9,642 bases of DNA from JAGLCW01 sp964427915 (GTDB lineage: Bacteria; Caldisericota; Caldisericia; UBA6126). A model generated the notes under the pieces. The model made no database searches. It was not told the origin of the DNA and saw only the letters and a list, made by a program, of their open reading frames with translations. Each line of letters opens with the position of its first letter. Within the stretch, counting starts at the first letter, position 1. The stretch lies in the NCBI GenBank assembly GCA_964427915.1, contig CAYRWA010000044.1:1-9642 (forward strand), read 5' to 3'. Shown one piece after another: positions 1-6,518 of this stretch. Made by a program: the position numbers and the translations under genes.

Positions 1-184
1 TGAGAAGGCTGTCCGTTTTTTCAGTGGCTTTTGTAAACATTTCGAGAAAATCAGTAGCTTGAATATCCCAGTGGTCTTGAAAGTGTTTAATAGCTTCCCA
101 CTTGAATTTTTCTCCTTCCCACAGTTCCACTAAGCCCACCTTATAATCCTTCAACAGAGAACGCAATTTATCCGTGTTTATCAT
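1..184 (-). CDS. N-terminal fragment of a probable McrB-like restriction ATPase (partial, runs off the left edge)
   Basis: Only the first 61 codons lie in the window. The ATG at 184-182 is preceded by AAAGG (197-193) with an 8-base spacer, and the frame stays open to base 1. The fragment is charged and helical, with the segment KFKWEAIKHFQDHWDI at residues 26-41. From memory, this KWEA...HFQ...WDI pattern is found at the N terminus of McrB-type AAA+ GTPases of modification-dependent (type IV) restriction systems, ahead of the nucleotide-binding module. No Walker motif is visible because the gene is cut. It starts 51 bases after the stop of the peptidase gene with no terminator between, so it may be co-transcribed with it. 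That the gene is real is fairly certain; the family is a memory-based match on a short fragment. Confidence 0.55.
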   Translation of the reverse strand, partial: MINTDKLRSLLKDYKVGLVELWEGEKFKWEAIKHFQDHWDIQATDFLEMFTKATEKTDSLL

Positions 185-235
185 GTCAACAACCTTTCTA
201 TTGCTTACGTAGAAAACATTTATCTATTTTTGCTT

Positions 236-2791
236 TCAAGTTTCTCTTTCTTGCAATAAAATATGAATGGTTTCATTAGTTTCATCCCAATCTATCGTAG
301 CCCCGAAGCTTTCTGCGATAAAACGAATTGGGACCACAGTTCTGTTTTCAGGTTTAACGATGAATGGTGCAACCTCTAATTTGATTTCTTTGGTTTCAAC
401 TGTACCATTGTGAATAAAAGTTATAAATGCTGTATCAATAAGTGTGTGCATTTGAATTAGTATTTTTGAGGAATCTACATTTGTGTATTCTATTCGAATT
501 GTTCCTTCTCCGTTTTTTGAGTCATCTTCTTGCCATTCCACAATAGCTCCAAAGCTCTCTGCAATAAAACGCAAAGGCACAAAAACTCTGTCATTCTTCT
601 CCAGTGGAGCAATGTCTAGTTTCATATATGTATCATTAACCTTAGCGTAAAAATCGCCAATTCTAAGAAATATTGAAATTTCTCGGACTATTCTTTCTTT
701 ATCGGGTTCTTTTGGTGGTTCCGGTTTGGGTTCTTCTGGAGGTGGTTCTGGTTGTTTTGGAGGATCCTTTGGATTAGGATCATCAGGATCTTCTGGATTA
801 GGACCAGGTTCAGGTTTAGGATCTTCTGGATCCTTTGGATTTGGTTCTTCAGGATCAGGATCTGGTTTTGGAACTGGTTCGGGTTTAGAATTATCTTTTG
901 GGTATGTTGAGTAAATCCCATTATTCGATGGATACGAGGAAATACTAGTGTTTTGTGAGTTAGAGATAATGAAGCGATATTTAAAAGAGCGATTCTCTAC
1001 GAGTGCCTTTGGTATAGAAAAACGAATATAGCGATCTTTTTGATGAATGACATAACGATTAAAGTAACTTATTGACGATTTTGTATCCCATTGCCCAATA
1101 TATGGATTCCAAAGGAGGAATGAATGAATAAAATCCATCTCTTTATTGTAACCTACCTTGATGATACCATCACAATCAAATTGATCGTTATTACCAGGTT
1201 GATCCGGATTCATTTTGAGGAGGAGAGTAGCATTGAAATCAGACGAATCTATATCCTCAAAAAATGCAAATTTACAATGGTAATACATATCATCTTCAGC
1301 GATAGATATATCTTTTAGATTGTATAACGAATCACCTTTTTCCATAGTATCTTCTTGGATATACCTTGTTTCATCTACGATAGGACGATTGTTTAAAACC
1401 AAGAGCGGATCACCCAGAAGTGTTATAGAATAGATATTTTCCATATAGTATGGAATAAAATCCTGTATTGGTGATTTCTGACAAATCTCCCAATAGAGAT
1501 CAATAGCTTTGCGAATAGAATCCCCCATGGTATTGTTTTTAGAAAAATAGAACTGTATTAAGGCAGTCAAGCCATAACATGATGTGTTTAACTCAAAATT
1601 ATTGGGTTTATCATCATGGATGAAAAAAAACTTTGAGTAAGAATTTGATCCTACAAAACCAACAGAAATGTCTTCTACCATTTTAGGTCCTAATGTATAG
1701 TGATCATCGGAACAAGTTATACAAGAATCACAGAATACGATAGAATGATTCGTTGGTGTTAACCTTGATAGTGATGAACAATCAATAAATTCGGGGTAAT
1801 CTATTTCTTTATATTCTGCAATTTTGTTCACGTTTATATCGTCTTCCCAAACTTGTCTACAAATGCCTGTACCACGTCCATGACCACATAGAAGGACTAT
1901 GGTGGGATCAAGTTCGTTATAGACTTGAATGAAATTGTCGTAATTCAAAGGATATCTAATATTTGCTAAAGAAGATGTTTTTAGTCCTTCAATCTCGTAA
2001 AGCCCGATATGTTCAAAAGATGAAAAGTAATTTCTATAATTCGTATATACAATATTTGCTCCATCGACGTCAAAGTTTTGTTTATCTAAAGTAAATATGG
2101 ATTCTTCCTTGAAGCTTAACCATGCTCCAGCACTAAGACAACGATTCTTTTCCAATTCTGGTTCTGCATAAAAAGACAATAGATTTTTCAGATATATCTC
2201 GATTTTATTGGGGTTATCAAAAGGAAGTCTCCCAACTTGAATTTCTGATGCAAAATTTAAGAAATATTTTTCGAAATATCCATGAAATCCGCGTTCATCC
2301 GCATACCATTCATTTAAAAGTGAAGAATACAAAAAATCAGTACAGATTGGTCCTTTACCTTCTGTGTTCATACCTTTGGGATAAATGTACAATTTTGGAA
2401 TCGGGATCATATCATAATCACCGACTAACCAGACTGATTTGATTCCACAAACGAATCTGATATCATTGATTCCTTTTCTAATCTTTTCTGCATCATTTTT
2501 ACCTTCATAGGTGCTTAGGATTGTTTCATAGGGAAAAATGCATGTATCAATTCCTCTGTCGCTCATAAATGCTTTATACTCGGAAAACAGTGGTATGAAA
2601 TCTCTTTTCGTGATGATACAGTGATCGTATAATCCGATATGAGGTGAAGATAAAAACCAACAAGAATCATCCCAGCTTTGGTTAGCTCTGACTGAGAATG
2701 TAGTAAAAGCACTACTAGAAAATTGAATTAATAAAAGAAAAGACAGGATTAGAGTGAAGATTTTTTTGTATATAACGCTTCTTTCATTCAT
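236..2791 (-). CDS. Secreted gingipain-type (C25-like) cysteine peptidase with Pro-rich linker and two copper-amine-oxidase-N-type repeats
   Basis: This 851-aa protein starts at ATG 2791-2789, behind the SD GGAGAA (2800-2795). Residues 1-36 are a signal peptide: basic start, hydrophobic core at 11-30, likely cleavage after Val-Arg-Ala36. Residues about 50-465 fit peptidase family C25 (clan CD). They contain the early strand block with WLVGDYDMIP (121-130), VGRLP (186-190), a catalytic His304 in LLCGHG, a probable nucleophile Cys357 in IVFCDSC, and the LLGDPLL motif (458-464) that commonly closes this domain. Cys354 and Cys360 flank the nucleophile. Residues about 637-699 are a Pro/Glu/Asp/Lys linker, probably an extended stalk. 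Residues about 706-847 hold two copper-amine-oxidase-N-type units, each with VP(L/I)RFIAESFGA (738-749 and 820-831). This module is common on secreted proteins of Bacillota and is probably structural or wall-associated; no oxidase domain is present. The substrate is unknown. The gene has its own promoter and lies after the lysis-cassette terminator. Confidence 0.82.
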   Translation of the reverse strand: MNERSVIYKKIFTLILSFLLLIQFSSSAFTTFSVRANQSWDDSCWFLSSPHIGLYDHCIITKRDFIPLFSEYKAFMSDRGIDTCIFPYETILSTYEGKNDAEKIRKGINDIRFVCGIKSVWLVGDYDMIPIPKLYIYPKGMNTEGKGPICTDFLYSSLLNEWYADERGFHGYFEKYFLNFASEIQVGRLPFDNPNKIEIYLKNLLSFYAEPELEKNRCLSAGAWLSFKEESIFTLDKQNFDVDGANIVYTNYRNYFSSFEHIGLYEIEGLKTSSLANIRYPLNYDNFIQVYNELDPTIVLLCGHGRGTGICRQVWEDDINVNKIAEYKEIDYPEFIDCSSLSRLTPTNHSIVFCDSCITCSDDHYTLGPKMVEDISVGFVGSNSYSKFFFIHDDKPNNFELNTSCYGLTALIQFYFSKNNTMGDSIRKAIDLYWEICQKSPIQDFIPYYMENIYSITLLGDPLLVLNNRPIVDETRYIQEDTMEKGDSLYNLKDISIAEDDMYYHCKFAFFEDIDSSDFNATLLLKMNPDQPGNNDQFDCDGIIKVGYNKEMDFIHSFLLWNPYIGQWDTKSSISYFNRYVIHQKDRYIRFSIPKALVENRSFKYRFIISNSQNTSISSYPSNNGIYSTYPKDNSKPEPVPKPDPDPEEPNPKDPEDPKPEPGPNPEDPDDPNPKDPPKQPEPPPEEPKPEPPKEPDKERIVREISIFLRIGDFYAKVNDTYMKLDIAPLEKNDRVFVPLRFIAESFGAIVEWQEDDSKNGEGTIRIEYTNVDSSKILIQMHTLIDTAFITFIHNGTVETKEIKLEVAPFIVKPENRTVVPIRFIAESFGATIDWDETNETIHILLQERET
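698..883 (-). repeat. Coding repeat for the Pro/acidic linker of the peptidase
   Basis: This internally repetitive stretch codes for residues about 637-699. It uses reiterated short units such as PNP, DPE, EDP and KPEP, visible on the plus strand as recurring ggatc, tctgga and ggttc words. It is in frame and probably forms a stiff spacer between the catalytic domain and the C-terminal repeats. Such tracts often change length between strains through slippage. Confidence 0.8.
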
Positions 2792-2811
2792 GGCTTCTCC
2801 AATTTTAATCT

Positions 2812-2839
2812 AGCATAGCAAAGTATTTACAATGTCCAA
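2812..2839 (-). promoter_or_regulatory. Candidate sigma-A-type promoter of the peptidase gene
   Basis: On the minus strand there is a -35-like TTGGAC (2839-2834), a 16-base spacer and a -10-like TATGCT (2817-2812). It ends about 12 bases upstream of the GGAGAA ribosome site and 20 bases from the ATG. It lies downstream of the lysis-cassette terminator, which supports independent transcription of the peptidase. It is a pattern match only. Confidence 0.45.
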
Positions 2840-2857
2840 AACAAACTGCTGGAATGG

Positions 2858-2877
2858 TAAACTAACATGATAAACTA
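2858..2877. repeat. 13-base-spaced direct repeat upstream of the peptidase promoter
   Basis: Two exact copies of TAAACTA (2858-2864 and 2871-2877) have start points 13 bases apart. They sit just upstream (minus strand) of the candidate -35 box. The placement would suit an activator site, but the repeat is short and AT-rich and may be chance. Confidence 0.3.
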
Positions 2878-2923
2878 TAGCATTTTTTTTCGATTACCCA
2901 ATGTCTTTTACACTACTTGTTTC

Positions 2924-2957
2924 AATAAAAAAACCCCCAGAGGGTTACTCTGAGGGT
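2924..2957 (-). terminator. Intrinsic terminator closing the sigma-amidase-holin cassette
   Basis: Arms at 2933-2942 and 2948-2957 pair over 10 positions with one mismatch around a 5-base loop (GGTTA on the plus strand). On the minus strand the GC-rich stem is followed at once by a run of seven T (2933-2927). It lies 75 bases after the holin stop and before the peptidase promoter, which is the expected position for ending the cassette transcript. Confidence 0.85.
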
Positions 2958-3031
2958 CAGGAGGGAGGTTACTGAGGCATTCTTGGTAAATCGCTTTAGA
3001 AAGCTGACATGATAACGCTTGCTTTTGAAAG

Positions 3032-3385
3032 CTACTGATTGAAGGTAAAGTTGGTGTTGGACTCGAACCATTTTTTGTATAGCTTGTAGGACTCTTCAAG
3101 GGGATCTTTGTCGGAGGGGAACCAACGCTTCCACATTTGGTTCCAGCTGTTGATGGCAATGATTACAATCATGAAAAAGCTTCCCAGGGCATTGGGTATT
3201 GTGGCTGTTTCAAAGCCACCTTGAATGCCCCATTGAGTGCAGCTACATATAAAACATGTGCATAGCACAACAATTACTTTGTGTTTTCCTTCAATATATC
3301 TTGCTGTTTTTTCAATGCATAGGGGAAGTATAAAACCTATACATCCAGAGACCAATGACCAATCAAATAATGTAGTTGCATTCAT
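3032..3385 (-). CDS. Small three-helix membrane protein, probable holin
   Basis: This 117-aa protein starts at ATG 3385-3383. The AAGGAGA ribosome site lies inside the last codons of the amidase gene, and the two genes are only 2 bases apart (TAA, AA, ATG). Hydrophobic segments at about residues 8-23, 37-51 and 63-80 look like three membrane helices. The second contains a cysteine cluster (CTCFICSC, 42-49). The tail from 85 to 117 is charged and aromatic (WKRWFPSDKDP). Holins are short, diverse membrane proteins that form holes so that a cytoplasmic endolysin can reach the wall. The call rests on size, topology, a charged tail and tight coupling to an amidase that has no signal peptide. I do not recognise a named holin family, so an anti-holin or other small membrane protein is possible. 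Confidence 0.65.
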   Translation of the reverse strand: MNATTLFDWSLVSGCIGFILPLCIEKTARYIEGKHKVIVVLCTCFICSCTQWGIQGGFETATIPNALGSFFMIVIIAINSWNQMWKRWFPSDKDPLEESYKLYKKWFESNTNFTFNQ

Positions 3386-3387
3386 TT

Positions 3388-3993
3388 TTATCTCCTTGTT
3401 TCTTTTTGGTAGTGCATGCGATACAAAACACTCGCAAGCTCTGCTCGTAACACTGGATCATCCGGTCGGAAACCATCTTCGTCTCCTGTCATAATACCTT
3501 GTTGTATGCAAAACTGAACAGCTTCATCGTACCAGGGTTTTTCATTGATGCTTTGCAACAGTTCTTTGGTTGGAAAGTGCTTCCCCGGACACAGCGTTGG
3601 GATAATTGCATTGTGTGGTAGAATCCGAAAATTGGGAATTGAATACTTTGTTTTTAGATCTCGCAAAAGATCCACCAAAGTATGAAACTGCGTGGGCTTC
3701 ATAAATTCTTCTTCAAAGTTTCCCATGCAACAAACTCCCAATGCATTCCAATTGTGGATATTGTTTTCGTCTTGATCATATCCTACATGTGGACATACCT
3801 GCCCTACGGGTTGTCCCTTAAACACCGTTCCATGGTGACCAACAACATGGTGGTATTGCAACACAAATTTTTTACCATATTTAGTAAGGAGAGCGTTCTG
3901 AATGGACTGAAAATGTTCCTTTTCTCCCATCTGTATTGTTTTTACACCAGTATGATGCAAAATAATGTATTGGATGTTTGTCATATGCTCCAT
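3388..3993 (-). CDS. N-acetylmuramoyl-L-alanine amidase (amidase_2 type endolysin) with one C-terminal SLH domain
   Basis: It cleaves the bond between MurNAc and L-alanine in peptidoglycan. With the ATG at 3993-3991 it has 201 residues. Zinc ligands are His13 (in IILHHTG), His127 and Cys135 (in LPHNAIIPTLCPG); the eight-residue His-to-Cys spacing matches T7-type amidases. Residues about 153-194 (PWYDEAVQF...GFRPDDPVLRAELASVLYRM) form a single S-layer-homology domain, a module that binds secondary wall polymer. There is no signal peptide, so export needs a holin. The start is uncertain. ATG 3993 has a GGGGGG ribosome site 7 bases away. ATG 3984 makes a 4-base ATGA overlap with the sigma-gene stop but its GGAG is only 3 bases away. 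ATG 4023 has no usable spacing. All choices overlap or couple to the upstream gene. The amidase call is very safe and the SLH call is good. Confidence 0.92.
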   Translation of the reverse strand: MEHMTNIQYIILHHTGVKTIQMGEKEHFQSIQNALLTKYGKKFVLQYHHVVGHHGTVFKGQPVGQVCPHVGYDQDENNIHNWNALGVCCMGNFEEEFMKPTQFHTLVDLLRDLKTKYSIPNFRILPHNAIIPTLCPGKHFPTKELLQSINEKPWYDEAVQFCIQQGIMTGDEDGFRPDDPVLRAELASVLYRMHYQKETRR

Positions 3994-4523
3994 ATTTCGT
4001 CCCCCCATTTCTTTATAATCCATTCCTTCATTTTTTTTAAAATTTTCTTTCTTCGACGAGAGTGTGTACTTTGATCCATTCCAAGCAAACTCGAAACGCG
4101 TTTTGATGACATGTTACAAAAGTCCATCATGTAAATCAGTCTTTGCTCATCTGGCGTCAACTGAGAAATTGCCTCCTTCAATATCTGTGTTTTTGTAACA
4201 CCTGGTGTGGGGTCCACGTAACCCGCAGGTTCTTTTTCGAATACGGGAGAAGTAGTAGGCTTTGAATAGGTGTGAAGATATAACGAGTTTTTTCGGCACA
4301 TATCCACAAAAATTTTCCGGAAGCATTCCTTGTAATACGAATTGGGGTAATCGCAATTCTTTGTAAGCAATTCGTAAAATCTACTCTTGCACAGATGATA
4401 GAATTCTTCTTGCACCGTTTCGGAGGGAAGCTTCCCAAAGAACGAACGGATCGCTTTCTCCGCTTTTGAATTCTCTCTTTCCCATACACTACTACTAATT
4501 TCCTGTAACTTCAATGATTCCAT
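3981..4523 (-). CDS. Small sigma-70-family factor, UviA/TcdR/BotR-like (group 5 type), putative cassette regulator
   Basis: It probably directs RNA polymerase to a small set of promoters. Starting at ATG 4523-4521, which has AAAAGGAG (4539-4532) at an 8-base spacing, it has 180 residues, the usual size of group-5 sigma factors. The frame is open further upstream to a TTG at 4658, but that extension is low-complexity and has no ribosome site; an ATG at 4529 is only 2 bases from the GGAG. Residues about 15-80 are helical and aromatic and could be a divergent region 2. Residues about 119-168 look like region 4: LTPDEQRLIYMMDFCNMSSKRVSSLLGMDQSTHSRRRKKIL is a helix-turn-helix with the basic recognition stretch SRRRKK. 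In clostridia this group (UviA, TcdR, BotR, TetR) sits next to toxin, bacteriocin or holin genes, which matches the amidase-holin neighbours. A plain phage late-gene activator is the main alternative. Confidence 0.68.
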   Translation of the reverse strand: MESLKLQEISSSVWERENSKAEKAIRSFFGKLPSETVQEEFYHLCKSRFYELLTKNCDYPNSYYKECFRKIFVDMCRKNSLYLHTYSKPTTSPVFEKEPAGYVDPTPGVTKTQILKEAISQLTPDEQRLIYMMDFCNMSSKRVSSLLGMDQSTHSRRRKKILKKMKEWIIKKWGDEIWSI

Positions 4524-4560
4524 TAACATTTCTCCTTTTCCGGGATTTTTAAATATGAGA

Positions 4561-4589
4561 ATCATAAGATCTCTAAATAAGTATCGAAA
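4561..4589 (-). promoter_or_regulatory. Weak candidate promoter of the sigma-amidase-holin cassette
   Basis: On the minus strand there is a good -10-like TATGAT (4566-4561), a 17-base spacer and a poor -35-like TTTCGA (4589-4584), preceded by a T-run that could act as an UP element. Transcription would start about 15 bases before the ribosome site of the sigma gene. The poor -35 leaves room for an activator or an autoregulated alternative-sigma promoter. Confidence 0.3.
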
Positions 4590-4779
4590 AAAAAATACGT
4601 TTGTGCATACGAATGAGTTTAGAAAGGACATATCAATGTCATAATCATGAATAAACAAGACCTATCAAAGAAACATCCTTAAATGCCTGAAACCATGAGT
4701 TATTCCAAAGATGCTTTATGAAAAGTAAGAGTACATAATAGTACCTATGGTAAAGTCTTAAAAATGTTGTTCTGATGAT

Positions 4780-4810
4780 GCCTTTGTTTATATATGTTAA
4801 ACAAAATGGC
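4780..4810. repeat. Inverted repeat (hairpin or operator-like) in the cassette upstream region
   Basis: TTTGTTTA (4783-4790) and TAAACAAA (4798-4805) are perfect 8-base arms around a 7-base spacer. The pairing extends through GCC (4780-4782) and GGC (4808-4810) after a 2-base bulge. There is no adjacent T-run on either strand, so it is not a typical intrinsic terminator. It could be an operator or part of a leader RNA. Confidence 0.5.
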
Positions 4811-4910
4811 CATAAAATGGTTTAAAACTTTATAAAAGAAGCCTTTAGAACCATGAGAAGGGGGTTTTAAAAAAGTAATGAAAAATTCATTAAACTGAAA
4901 CTATTTCCAT

Positions 4911-4950
4911 AAAAAATCTGTTATAGTTGCACTAACAACAATGATAACAG
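4911..4950 (-). terminator. Intrinsic terminator after the 486-aa membrane-protein gene
   Basis: CTGTTAT (4918-4924) pairs with ATAACAG (4944-4950), and the inner arms GTTG (4926-4929) and CAAC (4936-4939) pair around a 6-base loop. On the minus strand the hairpin is followed by ATTTTTT (4917-4911). It lies about 60 bases after the upstream gene's stop. The stem is AT-rich, so it may be of moderate strength. Confidence 0.6.
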
Positions 4951-5009
4951 TTGTAAAGTAGAAACTTTTTCTCCTACCTTTGCACTTGTATCTTTTTGAC
5001 AGCCACCTC

Positions 5010-6470
5010 CTATCTATAGGATGTTTCGATACATTTCCCTTTTGCTAGGAATTTTTGATGCAAGGTATGTCTCCATATTTTTAGTTCCACATGGAAAAAG
5101 AAGGTGCTAGCGTATTCATCCAGTTTTGTGTCATGGCAAAAAAGAGTACTTCTGTATAGGTTGTTTTGAATATGTTGAACATACTGGTCAAAGAACTGAA
5201 TGAATTGGTTCCGAATATAGCTAACTCTTTTAGTACGAGTGTAATAACGACCTGAGATGTCCATTATATAGCATACCAGTGGATAATAATTACAGCATCT
5301 TTGATAACACATATTGCTGCGAAGCTTTTGAATATCCACATGAATTCTTCGAAAATAGATATCGACCAGCGCAATAAACAAGCTTCCTTTGTGAGCCAGC
5401 GTTTTTACCAATATGTTCCCTATACCATTGTCAATGAACAACTCATCAAATGAAGGAACAGCCTTTATAAAGTTTTCCCATAGCAGGACGGCATTTTCAA
5501 TAGGTTTGACTTTCATACTGTAGCGATACAGATCCCAAAAACATCCCATAAGAAGTTTTTTGTAATATGTATCTGTGAAATCTTTACGGTAATAGTCTAG
5601 GGAAAGCATATCTTCTTCAAAGTGGGAAAAATGGGGAGATTGTAAAAATTTGTTAAAGATCACCAGAAAATGATCTTCCACAATTCTCCAATTCGTAGAA
5701 TCAAACGAAGTGGCAATAAACCCAAAATATTTGGGCAATACAAGCGTAAATTCCCCAATTTCGTTGGCAAAGTGATACTCCATACGAACCGTAAACATAT
5801 CAAGCACAGGCTCTAAAAATGAATAATCATCATGTTCTTTACAACGCTGTGCTATCAAGCAGGGGAATCCGGTGGAAATGCTTCTCCCTACAGAGCTATC
5901 TAAAACCTTCTTTTGAAGAACAAACTCTTTCCAATACTCGAGTAGCTGAACGATGAACGCAGAGTTTTTGTTTTCCAAGGCAGTGTTTATAATTTCATGA
6001 AACTGTGAAAACTCCCCGCCTCCTTCCCACTTGCTCGAGCTACCCTTCTTATGAAATTGCAGATAATCATTGTATATGTTTGTGTACAGATCTTCTATGA
6101 TGTATCTCTTTACAAAGTTTTTCTTTGGAATGGCAAGGTATGTAGAGATGGAATACGCAATAAAGACACCAAAGGAGACCAAAAGAAAGAAAAAGATGGC
6201 TAAAACAATACCCCGTGGGAATAAGCCAATAAAAACAAAGGCTAAAAATGTAACGACGAGTAGTATTCCGTTAAAAAGAAGAAATGGAAGTAAACGAATC
6301 CCCTTTTTCATGTACAATGCAGAGATTCTATCGCCATAAAGCTTTCTGATTGTAGAAAGCTGGATAAAAACGTGAGCATTGTAAATTCCGCACAGACTGA
6401 TCAAAACAATCAAAACAACAACAGAAAGCCCTAAAAAATTCTTTACAAACCCAATCGTAATGCCTGCCAT
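5010..6470 (-). CDS. Membrane protein of unknown function: three N-terminal helices and a large helical domain
   Basis: This 486-aa protein starts at ATG 6470-6468, behind AGGGTGG at about 5 bases. GTG codons at 6479 and 6476 are possible starts but fall inside the ribosome site. Hydrophobic segments at about residues 12-34, 59-83 and 87-111 predict three membrane helices. A basic stretch follows (IPKKNFVKRY, 114-123), suggesting that the remaining 365 residues are cytoplasmic. That domain is rich in Phe, Tyr and Trp and mostly helical, with no catalytic or nucleotide-binding motif I can see; cysteines cluster near its last quarter (CYQRCCNYYPLVC). I do not recognise the family. It follows the short frame at 6519-6668 and ends at its own terminator, so it is probably not co-transcribed with the lysis cassette downstream. 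A sensor or scaffold role is possible but there is no direct evidence. Confidence 0.82.
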   Translation of the reverse strand: MAGITIGFVKNFLGLSVVVLIVLISLCGIYNAHVFIQLSTIRKLYGDRISALYMKKGIRLLPFLLFNGILLVVTFLAFVFIGLFPRGIVLAIFFFLLVSFGVFIAYSISTYLAIPKKNFVKRYIIEDLYTNIYNDYLQFHKKGSSSKWEGGGEFSQFHEIINTALENKNSAFIVQLLEYWKEFVLQKKVLDSSVGRSISTGFPCLIAQRCKEHDDYSFLEPVLDMFTVRMEYHFANEIGEFTLVLPKYFGFIATSFDSTNWRIVEDHFLVIFNKFLQSPHFSHFEEDMLSLDYYRKDFTDTYYKKLLMGCFWDLYRYSMKVKPIENAVLLWENFIKAVPSFDELFIDNGIGNILVKTLAHKGSLFIALVDIYFRRIHVDIQKLRSNMCYQRCCNYYPLVCYIMDISGRYYTRTKRVSYIRNQFIQFFDQYVQHIQNNLYRSTLFCHDTKLDEYASTFFFHVELKIWRHTLHQKFLAKGKCIETSYR

Positions 6471-6518
6471 AAACACCACCCTAAACTATTTCATGAACAT
6501 ATTTGTCCTTCATACAAA

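Larger units (their letters stand above)
4524..4910. other. Non-coding, AT-rich intergenic region upstream of the cassette
   Basis: No convincing gene is visible on either strand; the only frames are short, AT-driven and lack ribosome sites. The region holds the candidate cassette promoter, the hairpin at 4780-4810 and a perfect 7-base inverted repeat TAATGAA/TTCATTA (4876-4892). Smaller palindromes include GACAT-atca-ATGTC near 4638-4651. It is long for a spacer in this tightly packed stretch, so it may hold control sites or a small RNA. No known riboswitch fold was recognised. Confidence 0.5.

Noticed and set aside
726..914. 62-aa Gly/Ser-rich frame on the plus strand
   Set aside because: It is the antisense of the Pro/Glu/Asp linker repeat; the glycines and serines are a by-product of proline and acidic codons read on the other strand.
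2908..3159. 83-aa frame on the minus strand overlapping the holin gene and the terminator
   Set aside because: It runs in another frame across the holin 3-prime end and straight through a strong terminator, has no ribosome site, and its Ser/Pro-rich part is a shadow of the holin codons.
3032..4523. Reading the cassette as an intact prophage
   Set aside because: No integrase, capsid, portal, tail or replication gene and no attachment-site repeat is visible in the window; only lysis and regulatory functions are present.
4524..4658. N-terminal extension of the sigma-like protein to a TTG at 4658
   Set aside because: The added residues are Phe/Ile/Leu-rich, come from AT-rich promoter-like DNA and have no ribosome site, while ATG 4523 has AAAAGGAG at ideal spacing.
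4911..5009. Frame after the membrane-protein stop reading GGGCQKDTSAKVG, like a lipoprotein mature start
   Set aside because: There is no start codon and no signal peptide before the Cys, an in-frame TAG lies just upstream, and its end falls in the terminator hairpin.
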